This document shows, one piece after another, positions 26,758 to 34,780 of a stretch of DNA of 64,000 nt (position 1 is the first letter of the stretch; each line of letters starts with the position of its first letter). The translations under genes and the position numbers were made by a program. Source of the stretch: Pseudomonas sp. ANT_H12B (GTDB lineage Bacteria; Pseudomonadota; Gammaproteobacteria; Pseudomonadales; Pseudomonadaceae); assembly GCF_008369325.1 (NCBI RefSeq), contig NZ_VOBI01000003.1, forward strand, positions 310,001 to 374,000, read 5' to 3'. The notes under the pieces were generated by a model, which was given only the letters and a program-made list of their open reading frames with translations, was not told the DNA's origin and made no database searches.

Positions 26758-28500
26758 TTAGAGGAACAAGCCCGGACCCGGGCGACTTCCTTCGGGGAAT
26801 CTGACGCCCACTTTGCCGATCTTGTTCCCTTCCATGACCGCGACGGTCCAGATGGTGTTGTTCCATTCCACCTGGTCACCGACGACTGGAGCACCGCCCA
26901 CTTTCTGGGCAATGAAACGGCCCAGGGACATGTCCGGATCGATACCTTCGACTTTCAACCCGTACAGCGCGGCAACCGCGGCCAGCTGGGCATCTCCTTC
27001 GAGAACGAAGTCGCCGAAGAAGCGCAAATCGAGGCCCCGTTGCGGCGCCTGGCTGAAGAGTTTTCCGAGGGCTGGAAGGTTGTGTTCATGGCCGATTACG
27101 CACAGCAAATCGTCGACTTCGAGCACCGTACTACCCGACGGATGGAGCAGTTGCTGACCCCGAAACAGGGCTGCGATCCGGGTGCCTTCGGGCATTTTCA
27201 GCTCGCGAAGGGGCGAGCCGATGCACCATTTCTCGGCACCGAGGCGATAAACGAACAACTCCCACTCGCTGGTGACGTGCACTTCAAGAGCCGCGCGGGA
27301 GATCGGCGCCGGCTCCGGCGGAACGGTCACTTTCAAAAGTTTCGCCACCCACGGCAGGCTCGTGCCCTGTACCAGCAGCGAGACCAGCACGATAAAGAAG
27401 GCGAGGTTGAAGTACAGCTGGGCGTTAGGCAGACCGGCCATCAACGGGAACACTGCCAGAATGATCGGGACCGCGCCGCGTAACCCGACCCAGGAAATGA
27501 ACACCTTCTCACGCCCGTGGAACGCCTTGAACGGCAGCAGGCCCACCATCACCGACAGCGGCCGGGCAAACAGAATCATCCATAACGCCAGACCCAGTGC
27601 TGGCAGGGCGATCGGCAACAAATCGTGGGGCGTCACTAGCAGCCCCAGCACCAGGAACATCCCGATCTGGGCCAGCCAGGCCATGCCGTCGAGCATGTGC
27701 AAAATGCCGTGGCGGCTGCGCACCGGGCGATTGCCGATCACCAGACCGCACAGGTAGACCGCGAGGAAGCCACTGCCGTGCAGGGCGTTGGTCAGGGCGA
27801 ACACCAGCAAGCCGCCGGCAATCACCAGAATCGGATAGAGGCCGGTAGCCAGGTTGATTCGATTGACCAGTTGCAGCATGACCCAGCCGCCGCCGAGGCC
27901 GATGATGGCGCCGATGCCGAACTCGCGCACAAGGTGGGTGAGCAGGCTCCAGTGCAGGCCGGTCTGGCCGCTGGCGAGCATGTCGATCAGAGTCACGGTG
28001 AGGAACACCGCCATCGGGTCGTTGCTGCCGGATTCGATCTCGAGGCTGGCGGTCACCCGTTCGTTCAAGCCTTTGCCGCCCAGCAGCGAGAACACCGCCG
28101 CGGCGTCAGTGGAGCCGACGATGGCGCCGATCAGCAGGCCCTGAATCAGGTTCAGGTTGAACAGCCAGGCGGCTGCCATGCCGGTCAGCCCGGTGGTGAT
28201 CAACACCCCGACCGTGGCCAGAGACAACGCCGGCCATAACGCTACGCGGAAACTGGAAACCCGGGTTCGCAAGCCGCCGTCGAGCAGGATCACGGCAAGT
28301 GCGAGGTTGCCGACCAGATAAGCGGTGGGGTAGTTATCGAAGATAATGCCGCCGCCGTCGACGCCAGCGGCCATGCCCACGGCCAGGATGATCACCAGAA
28401 TCGGGATACCGAGGCGGGACGAAAGTGAGCTCACCAGAATGCTTGCACCTACCAGCAACGCGCCGATCAAGAACAGGCTGTTGATGGTCGTCGCATTCAA
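26758..28500 (-). CDS. Potassium/proton antiporter, CvrA/NhaP2 type
   Basis: 580-residue antiporter, near the length of E. coli CvrA (578). The N-terminal part is a CPA1 sodium/proton-exchanger domain with 12-13 membrane helices, including [19 protein letters not shown] and the [12 protein letters not shown] stretch that holds the ion-binding residues. The C-terminal part (about 400-580) has a TrkA-C-type and a CorC/HlyC-like regulatory region. The start is TTG at 28500, with GGAG at 8 bp; the N-terminus [12 protein letters not shown] aligns with the family's usual start. The longer frame to 28638 lacks similarity and includes REP-like sequence. It is likely cotranscribed with the downstream mechanosensitive channel. 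Confidence 0.88.
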   Translation of the reverse strand: MNATTINSLFLIGALLVGASILVSSLSSRLGIPILVIILAVGMAAGVDGGGIIFDNYPTAYLVGNLALAVILLDGGLRTRVSSFRVALWPALSLATVGVLITTGLTGMAAAWLFNLNLIQGLLIGAIVGSTDAAAVFSLLGGKGLNERVTASLEIESGSNDPMAVFLTVTLIDMLASGQTGLHWSLLTHLVREFGIGAIIGLGGGWVMLQLVNRINLATGLYPILVIAGGLLVFALTNALHGSGFLAVYLCGLVIGNRPVRSRHGILHMLDGMAWLAQIGMFLVLGLLVTPHDLLPIALPALGLALWMILFARPLSVMVGLLPFKAFHGREKVFISWVGLRGAVPIILAVFPLMAGLPNAQLYFNLAFFIVLVSLLVQGTSLPWVAKLLKVTVPPEPAPISRAALEVHVTSEWELFVYRLGAEKWCIGSPLRELKMPEGTRIAALFRGQQLLHPSGSTVLEVDDLLCVIGHEHNLPALGKLFSQAPQRGLDLRFFGDFVLEGDAQLAAVAALYGLKVEGIDPDMSLGRFIAQKVGGAPVVGDQVEWNNTIWTVAVMEGNKIGKVGVRFPEGSRPGPGLFL

Positions 28501-28625
28501 AGGCAATACTCCAGAAAGCTGAAAGGCGGGCACAAACTGACCATGCAGTCTGCGTGCCAGCGATTCTAACCTGTTGAAATGTGATGCTGTCAAAAAGGTT
28601 TTGCAGCAGGGAGGCGCAGGGACGG

Positions 28626-28659
28626 TGATCGTTCCCACGCGGGTGCGTGGGAACGATCA
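28626..28659. terminator. Hairpin downstream of the chemoreceptor gene
   Basis: TGATCGTTCCCACGC and GCGTGGGAACGATCA form a 15-bp perfect stem with a 4-nt loop, 8 bp after the chemoreceptor stop. It belongs to the same palindrome family as 1967-1997. Confidence 0.65.
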
Positions 28660-28667
28660 GTTACGGG

Positions 28668-30293
28668 TTAGAGGCTAAACCGCCCAACCATATTGTTCAG
28701 GTCCAGCGCCAATCGCGACAGCTCACTGCTGGCTGCACTCGTCTGATTCGCCCCGGTCGCCGATTGCACCGACAGGTCACGAATGTTCACCAGATTACGG
28801 TCCACTTCCCGAGCCACTTGCGCCTGTTCTTCGGCAGCGCTGGCGATCACCAGGTTGCGTTCGTTGATCTCGACGATGGCGCTGTTGATGGTGTCCAGCG
28901 ACATGCCAGCACCGCGAGCGATGTTCAAGGTCGATTCAGCGCGCTCGGTGCTGTTGCGCATCGAATCTACCGCGTGCTCGGTGCCACTCTGAATGCTGCC
29001 GATCATGCGTTCGATTTCGCTGGTCGACTGCTGAGTACGATGGGCCAGGGCGCGCACTTCGTCCGCGACTACCGCGAAACCACGGCCGGCCTCACCGGCA
29101 CGAGCCGCTTCGATGGCTGCGTTCAACGCCAGCAGGTTGGTCTGGTCGGCCAGGCCGCGGATCACGTCCAGCACCTTGCCGATATCCCGGGACTCATTGG
29201 CCAGGTCGCCGATCAGGGTGGCGGTGCTCTGCACATCGGCGCTCATGCGTTCGATGGCGCTGACGGTTTCCTGCACCAGGTCACGGCCGTCACCGGCGGA
29301 GGTGGTGGCGTTTTTCGAAGCTTCGGAAGTGCTGACGGCATTGCGCGCGACTTCTTCCACTGCGCTGGTCATTTCGTTGACGGCGGTGGCGGCCTGTTCG
29401 ATCTCGTTGTTCTGTTGAGTCAATCCACGGGCGCTTTCGTCGGTGACGCTGTTGAGTTCTTCAGCGGCGGACGCCAGTTGCGTGGCGGAGCCGGAAATCC
29501 GTTGCAAGGTATCGCGCAGCTTGTCTTGCATCTTCGACATGGCCAGCAGCAAACGGCCGGCTTCATCCTCGCCGTCGACAGTAATCGGACGCGTCAGGTT
29601 GCCTTCGGCGATTTCTTCGGCGGCGCTCAGGGCATTGGCGATCGGCTTGGTGATGCTGTTGGTCAGCAGCCAGGCGAAGAGAAGGGTCAGGCCGCCGGCG
29701 GTGACCAGCAAGGTAATGACCAGGTTGAAGGAAGACGAATACTGGTCGCTGGCGCCCTTCGTGGTTTCGTCGATTTGTTGCGTGTTGATCTCAAGCAACT
29801 TCGCCAAGGCCGAATTCACCGCCTCAGAGTTTGCCAGCAAATCGGTATTGAGCATGTTGCGCAGTTCATCAACCTGATTATTGCGCGACAGGGTTTTCAT
29901 CCGGTCTTCAAGTTGGCGGTATTGGTTTAGCAACTGTACATATTGATCGTAAGCAGCACGTTGCTGCTGGCCTTCAATCAGCGGTTCATACATCTTTTGA
30001 GCGTTGCGGATCTGCTGGTTGCGCAGGTCGAACAACTCCATGGTTTTCTGCTGGGTCTCAGGTTCGCGGTTGACCAGCAAACGATAAGACAGCACTCGCA
30101 GACGCAGGGTCAGCTGGGTGAATTCATCGAGGCTCTTGATGCTCGGCACACTGATGGAGGCGATGTCTTCACCGGCACCGCGAATCTTGCTCATCTGGTT
30201 CAAGGCAAACACACCCAGGACCAGCATCAGCCCGCCAATCAGGGCGAAGCCCAGGAACGCCCGCGGCGCGATATTCATGTTACGAAGGGACAT
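28668..30293 (-). CDS. Methyl-accepting chemotaxis protein (4HB sensor)
   Basis: 541-residue chemoreceptor. Transmembrane helix 1 (about residues 10-32), a periplasmic helical-bundle sensor of about 150 residues (4HB_MCP type), transmembrane helix 2 (about 190-212), a HAMP domain, and the long cytoplasmic coiled coil. The receptor tip [19 protein letters not shown] is intact. No C-terminal pentapeptide for CheR binding is present. The start at 30293 ([16 protein letters not shown]) is chosen over an upstream in-frame codon at 30398, which lies within the FliA promoter region. The promoter at 30348-30375 puts the gene in the flagellar-chemotaxis regulon. Ligand unknown. Confidence 0.9.
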   Translation of the reverse strand: MSLRNMNIAPRAFLGFALIGGLMLVLGVFALNQMSKIRGAGEDIASISVPSIKSLDEFTQLTLRLRVLSYRLLVNREPETQQKTMELFDLRNQQIRNAQKMYEPLIEGQQQRAAYDQYVQLLNQYRQLEDRMKTLSRNNQVDELRNMLNTDLLANSEAVNSALAKLLEINTQQIDETTKGASDQYSSSFNLVITLLVTAGGLTLLFAWLLTNSITKPIANALSAAEEIAEGNLTRPITVDGEDEAGRLLLAMSKMQDKLRDTLQRISGSATQLASAAEELNSVTDESARGLTQQNNEIEQAATAVNEMTSAVEEVARNAVSTSEASKNATTSAGDGRDLVQETVSAIERMSADVQSTATLIGDLANESRDIGKVLDVIRGLADQTNLLALNAAIEAARAGEAGRGFAVVADEVRALAHRTQQSTSEIERMIGSIQSGTEHAVDSMRNSTERAESTLNIARGAGMSLDTINSAIVEINERNLVIASAAEEQAQVAREVDRNLVNIRDLSVQSATGANQTSAASSELSRLALDLNNMVGRFSL

Positions 30294-30347
30294 GGTTTTT
30301 ACCGAAATGAGCGCATCCGTGCGGCGCTGAGACTGAGGTATGGGGGA

Positions 30348-30375
30348 CTTATCGGTCCGACGACTAAAGTCTTGA
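30348..30375 (-). promoter_or_regulatory. FliA (sigma28)-type promoter of the chemoreceptor
   Basis: Read on the minus strand: TCAAGACT, a 12-bp spacer, then CCGATAAG. This matches the Pseudomonas FliA consensus, and the predicted transcript start near 30340 is about 47 bp upstream of the ATG at 30293. Geometry is identical to the element at 1442-1469. The rest of the 275-bp gap up to the zapB-like gene holds no recognisable gene. Confidence 0.75.
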
Positions 30376-30568
30376 GGCCCTGCGCGTTTTTGTCGCACAA
30401 AGGCTTCGGCGACGAAGTGCAGGAACCAGATCCGCCAATCACAGTCTTTAAAGTTCGCGAGGAAGGTCGCCCGCCAGCAAAATCAAGGCCTTGCGCCCGA
30501 ATAACCCTGGCATCCGTGGTGACTTTTCTTTATCGTACGCGCCCTTTGAAAATGCCTGGAAAATCAAA

Positions 30569-30799
30569 ATGTTGGAAGCATCCCTCAACCAATTGGAACA
30601 GCTGGTCAGCGACTTGGTGCAACAGAACCAGACCCTGCTCGGCACCAACCAGACCCTGAGCGCAGAACTGGCCCAGGCCAAGGATGAAAACGAAAGCCTG
30701 CAACTGAGCCTGATGGAACAGGAAGAGAAACAAGGCGCCACCGCTGCACGCATTCAGGCCCTCGTTGAGCGCGTCAGCGCCGGCCCAGTCAGCGCATGA
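30569..30799 (+). CDS. Small coiled-coil protein, ZapB-like (TIGR02449 type)
   Basis: 76-residue, almost entirely coiled-coil protein: MLEASLNQLEQLVSDLVQQN then heptad-rich sequence to the end. In pseudomonads a small TIGR02449-family protein of this kind is encoded immediately before zapA, and this one overlaps the zapA start by 4 bp (ATGA). By position and form it resembles ZapB, which links ZapA-decorated FtsZ filaments to the division machinery. The start at 30569 is chosen because the coiled coil begins there; an in-frame extension to 30491 has no features. The ribosome-binding site is weak. Confidence 0.8.
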   Translation: MLEASLNQLEQLVSDLVQQNQTLLGTNQTLSAELAQAKDENESLQLSLMEQEEKQGATAARIQALVERVSAGPVSA

Positions 30800-31098
30800 G
30801 TCACGGCGCCGCAGGGGTAAAAGTCGTCTCGATCCTGGGGGAGGACTATTCGATCAAGGCGCCGGCCGGGGAAGAGCAAACCCTGCTGGACGCCGCATTA
30901 ATGTTGAAGGCTGCCCTGGCCGACACCAAAAAGAAGTACCCGACACTGATCGGTGACCGACTGCTGGTGCTGGCCGCGATGAATCTGTGCTCCCAGCAGA
31001 TCGAAATGCAAAAGCAGCACAAGCAGGAACTCGACCGTTACCAAGAGCAAGTCAGCGCCACGGTTGAAGTGATCTCCAAGACGATCAATCAGGCCTGA
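30796..31098 (+). CDS. zapA: Cell division protein ZapA
   Basis: 100-residue ZapA. The N-terminal part has the conserved VVSILGEDYSIKAPAGEEQTL fold region and the C-terminal half is a coiled coil ending in VEVISKTINQA. ZapA binds FtsZ and promotes filament bundling at the division site. It overlaps the zapB-like gene and is probably cotranscribed. In other pseudomonads 6S RNA follows zapA; only about 100 bp separates zapA from the next gene here and I see no 6S-like structure in it. Confidence 0.92.
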   Translation: MSHGAAGVKVVSILGEDYSIKAPAGEEQTLLDAALMLKAALADTKKKYPTLIGDRLLVLAAMNLCSQQIEMQKQHKQELDRYQEQVSATVEVISKTINQA

Positions 31099-31138
31099 TC
31101 GGCTTTGCGCACAACCAAAGAATAAATTGTCGTTTGTG

Positions 31139-31148
31139 TTGTATACAA
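31139..31148. promoter_or_regulatory. Palindromic operator-like site TTGTATACAA
   Basis: A perfect 10-bp palindrome, TTGTATACAA, of the form bound by GntR/FadR-type regulators. It lies immediately upstream of a sigma54-type promoter in front of the chemoreceptor pseudogene. Confidence 0.5.
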
Positions 31149-31149
31149 T

Positions 31150-31165
31150 CGGCACGGCTGTTGCA
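31150..31165 (+). promoter_or_regulatory. Sigma54-type promoter upstream of the chemoreceptor remnant
   Basis: CGGCACGGCTGTTGCA has the -24 GG and -12 GC dinucleotides separated by 10 bp, as required by RpoN, with GGCACG and TTGCA matching consensus closely. It is 33 bp upstream of the start codon at 31199. It is a single-motif prediction. Confidence 0.5.
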
Positions 31166-31198
31166 GTGTTTCAGCCTCTTATTCTTTGGGGGTGCTCC

Positions 31199-31751
31199 AT
31201 GCAGTTCTGGCGACGCAGTATTCAATGGCAGTTGATCCTGAGTATGGGCACCGCCCTGCTGGCCAGTATTGTGATTGTGGTTGGCATTTATACCCTCGTG
31301 GTCAACCGTCTCGCCCAGAGCTATCTGGTCGAACAGGCACTGCCGTCGAGCATCGAAGCGATGCGCAACGACATCGAGCGAATCCTCGTTGGCGCGTGGC
31401 TTCAACCGGTTCCTCGACAGTCAGCGCGAGATGATCGGCGAAGTAGTGACCACCAGCGAGCAATTGCGCACAGCCGTCGGCCAGGTCGCGCGGGTAGTCG
31501 ACAACACCGCCGAGCGCTCCGGTCGTCAGCAGGAAATGACCGACATGGTCGCCACCGCCGTCCATGAAATGGGCCTGACCGTGCAGGAAATCGCTCAGAA
31601 CGCCGGCAACGCGGCAGTCGCTTCGCAAAACGCTCGTGATGAGGCGATGCAGGCGCGGGAAGTGGTGGGCGGATCGATCCGGCATATTGAAAGCATGTCC
31701 GACGAAATCGGCCTCGCCGCCAGCGCGGTGGGATGGGTGGGTTTCGGTTGA
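31199..31751 (+). pseudogene. Chemoreceptor gene remnant (two internal deletions)
   Basis: The first frame encodes a normal receptor N-terminus: MQFWRRSIQWQLILSMG, a transmembrane helix and LPSSIEAMRNDIERILVG, the start of a periplasmic sensor. At about 31395 the sequence jumps, in another frame, to ARGFNRFLDSQREMIGEVV, the end of a HAMP domain. It then follows the cytoplasmic signalling helices to IESMSDEIGLAASAV near 31730, where it ends in an unrelated GWVGFG and a stop. Thus the sensor, second membrane helix, most of HAMP, and the whole receptor tip and C-terminal half are gone. The frame change shows the gene is dead as a receptor. The N-terminus resembles dCACHE receptors of Pseudomonas; the original ligand is unknown. 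Confidence 0.88.
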
Positions 31752-31777
31752 GTTGAGCCTGACCGCTTCAAGAACAC

Positions 31778-31799
31778 GACGCGCCGATGAAGGCGCGTC
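31778..31799. terminator. Hairpin after the chemoreceptor remnant
   Basis: GACGCGCC and GGCGCGTC form an 8-bp stem around GATGAA. It lies between the remnant and the convergent hypothetical gene and is probably the original terminator. The GATGAA loop recurs in the hairpin at 56254-56275. Confidence 0.6.
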
Positions 31800-31812
31800 T
31801 GCGAAGCGACAG

Positions 31813-32583
31813 TTATGCCCTTATCAGAAAAATTTCCCGCCCATAAAAGTCGACTCCTCCCATACTTAACATGTAAAAAACCTGCTTTTCCTTAACCCTC
31901 CAGTTCGATTCTTGCTCATCAATGTAGATGTCATCTGCAGCTAGCGTTCTGAACATGTCGTCTTGTCTGAACACTTTAGAGTTAGTGTAAGTGGTATCCG
32001 GAGTTACGATTTCATTCGTATACAGATCATCACCTAGCTTTATGTATCTCTTTTCGCTGATTCGTACGTTACCTTGATCCTTTATTACGTCGTTGACTCT
32101 GGCTGACATGAAAAATTGGTATTCGGTGAGCATTACATAAGGATCTATTAGTATTTCTGACGCTTCGCCACGTAATGGGGTGCCATACACCGTTGCATTC
32201 CATTGATCGATCCCGATATGCGTAAAATCTTTGAAAGTGACACGGTGGGTGCTCAGGTAGTGATCGTCTACCGACGTAACCTCGAACATTGCTGTTGCTG
32301 TTGTTTCAACACTTGATTCAATGTTGTCAGGTAATGTTGTGATGATGATCCGCGTTTTTTCATCAGAAAGCCGGTGGTGATTTTTGCTGGATACAGTGGA
32401 AAGTGTTGAGTTTTTGTTCGTCCAGACAGTGCCATTTCGCAAAGGCGTTTGTGAGACAGATGCGAGGATGCAGTAATCCTGCGTCACAAGCCCGGAAATC
32501 TTTATGGATCGCTCTTCGAAAGTTTGGCTGCTCATGGTGTTTTGCTCGTTTGAAGATAAGAGTCGGACGTCATTCGAGTCCAT
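31813..32583 (-). CDS. AT-rich hypothetical protein
   Basis: 256 residues that I do not recognise. There is no signal peptide, no membrane segment and no nucleotide-binding motif. The composition is rich in Thr, Ser, Asp, Val and Tyr with alternating hydrophobic residues, suggesting a beta-rich soluble protein (for example DDHYLSTHRVTFKDF and EKQVFYMLSMGGVDFYG). Base composition is clearly more AT-rich than in the flanking genes, and the gene sits between a decayed chemoreceptor and a long perfect inverted repeat, so it was probably acquired recently. The ribosome-binding site at 32583 is weak; a second Met at codon 17 (MSSQTFEERS) is an alternative start. Confidence 0.65.
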   Translation of the reverse strand: MDSNDVRLLSSNEQNTMSSQTFEERSIKISGLVTQDYCILASVSQTPLRNGTVWTNKNSTLSTVSSKNHHRLSDEKTRIIITTLPDNIESSVETTATAMFEVTSVDDHYLSTHRVTFKDFTHIGIDQWNATVYGTPLRGEASEILIDPYVMLTEYQFFMSARVNDVIKDQGNVRISEKRYIKLGDDLYTNEIVTPDTTYTNSKVFRQDDMFRTLAADDIYIDEQESNWRVKEKQVFYMLSMGGVDFYGREIFLIRA

Positions 32584-32643
32584 TCTTGCCGGGCAAACTG
32601 CTAACTACATGTCAGGCGAAATCAGCTTATCCTCCATTATTCA

Positions 32644-32677
32644 TTCCCACACCTGTCAAAGTTGACAGGTGTGGGAA
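32644..32677. repeat. 16-bp perfect inverted repeat
   Basis: TTCCCACACCTGTCAA and TTGACAGGTGTGGGAA are exact complements with a 2-nt spacer. The element lies between the end of the acyl-CoA dehydrogenase gene and the start of the AT-rich hypothetical gene. It can act as a terminator for the dehydrogenase, but lacks a T-run; the CACCTGTC core also makes a protein-binding role possible. Confidence 0.7.
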
Positions 32678-32719
32678 GTTTGAAACGGGCGACGGGTTAT
32701 CGGTTCGATTACTGAATTG

Positions 32720-34522
32720 TCAGAACCACTCATCCTGCATCGTCAGGCACACATCATCCCGCGCCTCAAGAATCGCCAGCTCATGGTGGCAACCTGGCAC
32801 TTCCCACGTCAGGAAATACCGCGCCGCCTGCAGCTTGCCTTTATAGAAGCTGACATCCGCCGCATTGCCCTTGGCCAACCCTTCCTCGGCGCGAATCGCC
32901 TGTTCCAGCCAGCGCCAGCCAATCACCGTATGACCAAACACTTTCAGGTACAGCGCCGAATTCGCCAGGCTGCTGTTGACCTTGCCCTGGCCCAAATCTG
33001 TCAGCAATCCGATGGTCACCGTTTGCAAGCGCGCCACCAGTTGCTCCAGTGGCTCACGCAGTGGGGTTAACGATTCGTACGCTTGGGCGCGCTCGACGGT
33101 GCTGGCGATCAGGCGGATCAATTGTTTGAGCCCCGCACCACCGTTCTGCGCCAATTTGCGGCCCAGCAAGTCCAGCGATTGAATGCCGTGAGTGCCCTCA
33201 TGAATCGGGTTCAGACGGTTGTCGCGGTAATACTGCTCCACCGGATATTCGCGGGTATAACCGTGGCCGCCAAGAATCTGGATCGCCAGTTCGTTGGCCT
33301 TCAGGCAGAACTCCGAAGGCCAGGATTTGACGATCGGCGTCAGCAAATCCAATAGCTCGTGAGCCTGCTTGCGCTCGGGTTCGGTCTCAAGGGTTGTGGT
33401 GTCATCGAACAGCCGCGCCGCGTATAGACCGAGGTCGAATGAGCCTTCGACGTAGGCCTTTTGCGTCAGCAGCATGCGTTTGACGTCGGCGTGCTGAATG
33501 ATCGCCACCGGTGCGGTGTTCGGGTCTTTGCTGTCCGGCACGCGACCCTGTGGACGCTCGCGGGCGTACTCCAGGGAATACAGGTAACCGGCGTAACCAA
33601 GCATCACCGCGCCCATGCCTACGCCAATCCGCGCCTCGTTCATCATCTGGAACATGTAGCTCAAACCATGGTGCGGCTTGCCCACCAGATAGCCGACGCA
33701 CTCGCCGTTATCGCCGAAGTTCAGCGCAGTGGACGTGGTGCCGCGCCAGCCCATCTTGTGGAACAGCCCGGCCAGCAACACATCGTTGCGCTTGCCGAGA
33801 CTGCCGTCATCGTTGACCAGAAACTTGGGCACGATGAACAACGAAATCCCTTTCACTCCGGCCGGTGCATCCGGCAACTTGGCCAGCACCATGTGCACAA
33901 TGTTTTCCGACAGCGGGTGATCGCCGCCGGAGATGAAGATTTTGTTGCCCTTGAGTCGATAGGTGCCGTCAGACGCAGGCTCTGCGCGGGTACGAATATC
34001 CGACAGCGACGAGCCGGCATGCGGTTCGGTCAGCGCCATGGTGCCGAAGAAACGACCGTCGATCATCGGTTGCAGGAAGCGTTGCTTCTGCTCGTCGGTG
34101 CCGAAGCTTTCGATCAGGTTTGCCGCGCCCATGGTCAGGAACGGGTACGAGGTCGAGGCCGCGTTGGCCGACTGGAAGTGTGCGAAGCAGGCCTGGGACA
34201 ACAGCGTAGGAAGTTGCATGCCGCCCGCGTCGAAACTGCGCGCCGCGTTGAGGAAACCGGCTTCGAGGAAGGCATCCACCGCCGGTTTCACTTCTGGAAT
34301 CAGAATCGCCTGACCGTTCTCGTAGCGCGGCTCGTTCTCGTCGCCCTTGCGGTTATGCGGGGCGAAGAACTTCTCGGCGATGTTGCGGGCGGTACCGATG
34401 GCCGCATCGAAGGTCTCGCGGTTGTGCTCGGCGAACCGCTCACGCTGGGTCAGGCCCTCGGCATCAAGGACTTCATACAGCTCGAAAGCCAGATTGCGGG
34501 AACTGAGCAACGTCTCGGACAT
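32720..34522 (-). CDS. Acyl-CoA dehydrogenase (long, C-terminally extended type)
   Basis: 600-residue flavoprotein. The middle region has the FAD-binding block GTMALTEPHAGSSLSDIRTRA, and the C-terminal alpha domain includes ILGGHGYTREYPVEQYYRDN and PIHEGTHGIQSLDLLGRKL, where the Glu is at the position of the catalytic base in several acyl-CoA dehydrogenases. The C-terminal extension of about 130 residues places it in the group with DmdC and FadE-like long enzymes. It oxidises an acyl-CoA to the 2-enoyl-CoA; chain length is not evident. It stands alone, with a REP pair upstream. Confidence 0.88.
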   Translation of the reverse strand: MSETLLSSRNLAFELYEVLDAEGLTQRERFAEHNRETFDAAIGTARNIAEKFFAPHNRKGDENEPRYENGQAILIPEVKPAVDAFLEAGFLNAARSFDAGGMQLPTLLSQACFAHFQSANAASTSYPFLTMGAANLIESFGTDEQKQRFLQPMIDGRFFGTMALTEPHAGSSLSDIRTRAEPASDGTYRLKGNKIFISGGDHPLSENIVHMVLAKLPDAPAGVKGISLFIVPKFLVNDDGSLGKRNDVLLAGLFHKMGWRGTTSTALNFGDNGECVGYLVGKPHHGLSYMFQMMNEARIGVGMGAVMLGYAGYLYSLEYARERPQGRVPDSKDPNTAPVAIIQHADVKRMLLTQKAYVEGSFDLGLYAARLFDDTTTLETEPERKQAHELLDLLTPIVKSWPSEFCLKANELAIQILGGHGYTREYPVEQYYRDNRLNPIHEGTHGIQSLDLLGRKLAQNGGAGLKQLIRLIASTVERAQAYESLTPLREPLEQLVARLQTVTIGLLTDLGQGKVNSSLANSALYLKVFGHTVIGWRWLEQAIRAEEGLAKGNAADVSFYKGKLQAARYFLTWEVPGCHHELAILEARDDVCLTMQDEWF

Positions 34523-34640
34523 GGCGGCCTACCTTTTTTTGGAATGGACCGAGTCTAGGCGTGGGGAGGGCTGGCTGAAAGGATGATTGATGTGGGTGAT
34601 GGTGGAGCAGAGCGGCAGCTTAGCAGGCGCCACAAAACAA

Positions 34641-34733
34641 ATGTGGGAGCGAGCCTGCTCGCGATGGCGCCTGCACATCCAAAAAAGATGTGACTGACAG
34701 ACCGCTATCGCGAGCAGGCTCGCTCCCACAGGG
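34641..34733. repeat. Inverted REP pair (BIME-like)
   Basis: Two REP copies in opposite orientation (34641-34666 and 34706-34733) downstream of putA and upstream of the acyl-CoA dehydrogenase gene. It is the same arrangement as 6100-6193. It probably limits read-through from putA; the rest of the 258-bp gap shows nothing else I recognise. Confidence 0.85.
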
Positions 34734-34780
34734 ATTTTGCAAACCAGGCAACCATTGCGGATGCCCGGTCTTATTACGGT

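Noticed and set aside
31100..31198. Possible 6S RNA after zapA
   Set aside because: 6S RNA follows zapA in other pseudomonads, but only about 100 bp is free here and it holds a promoter-like region in place of the long 6S duplex.
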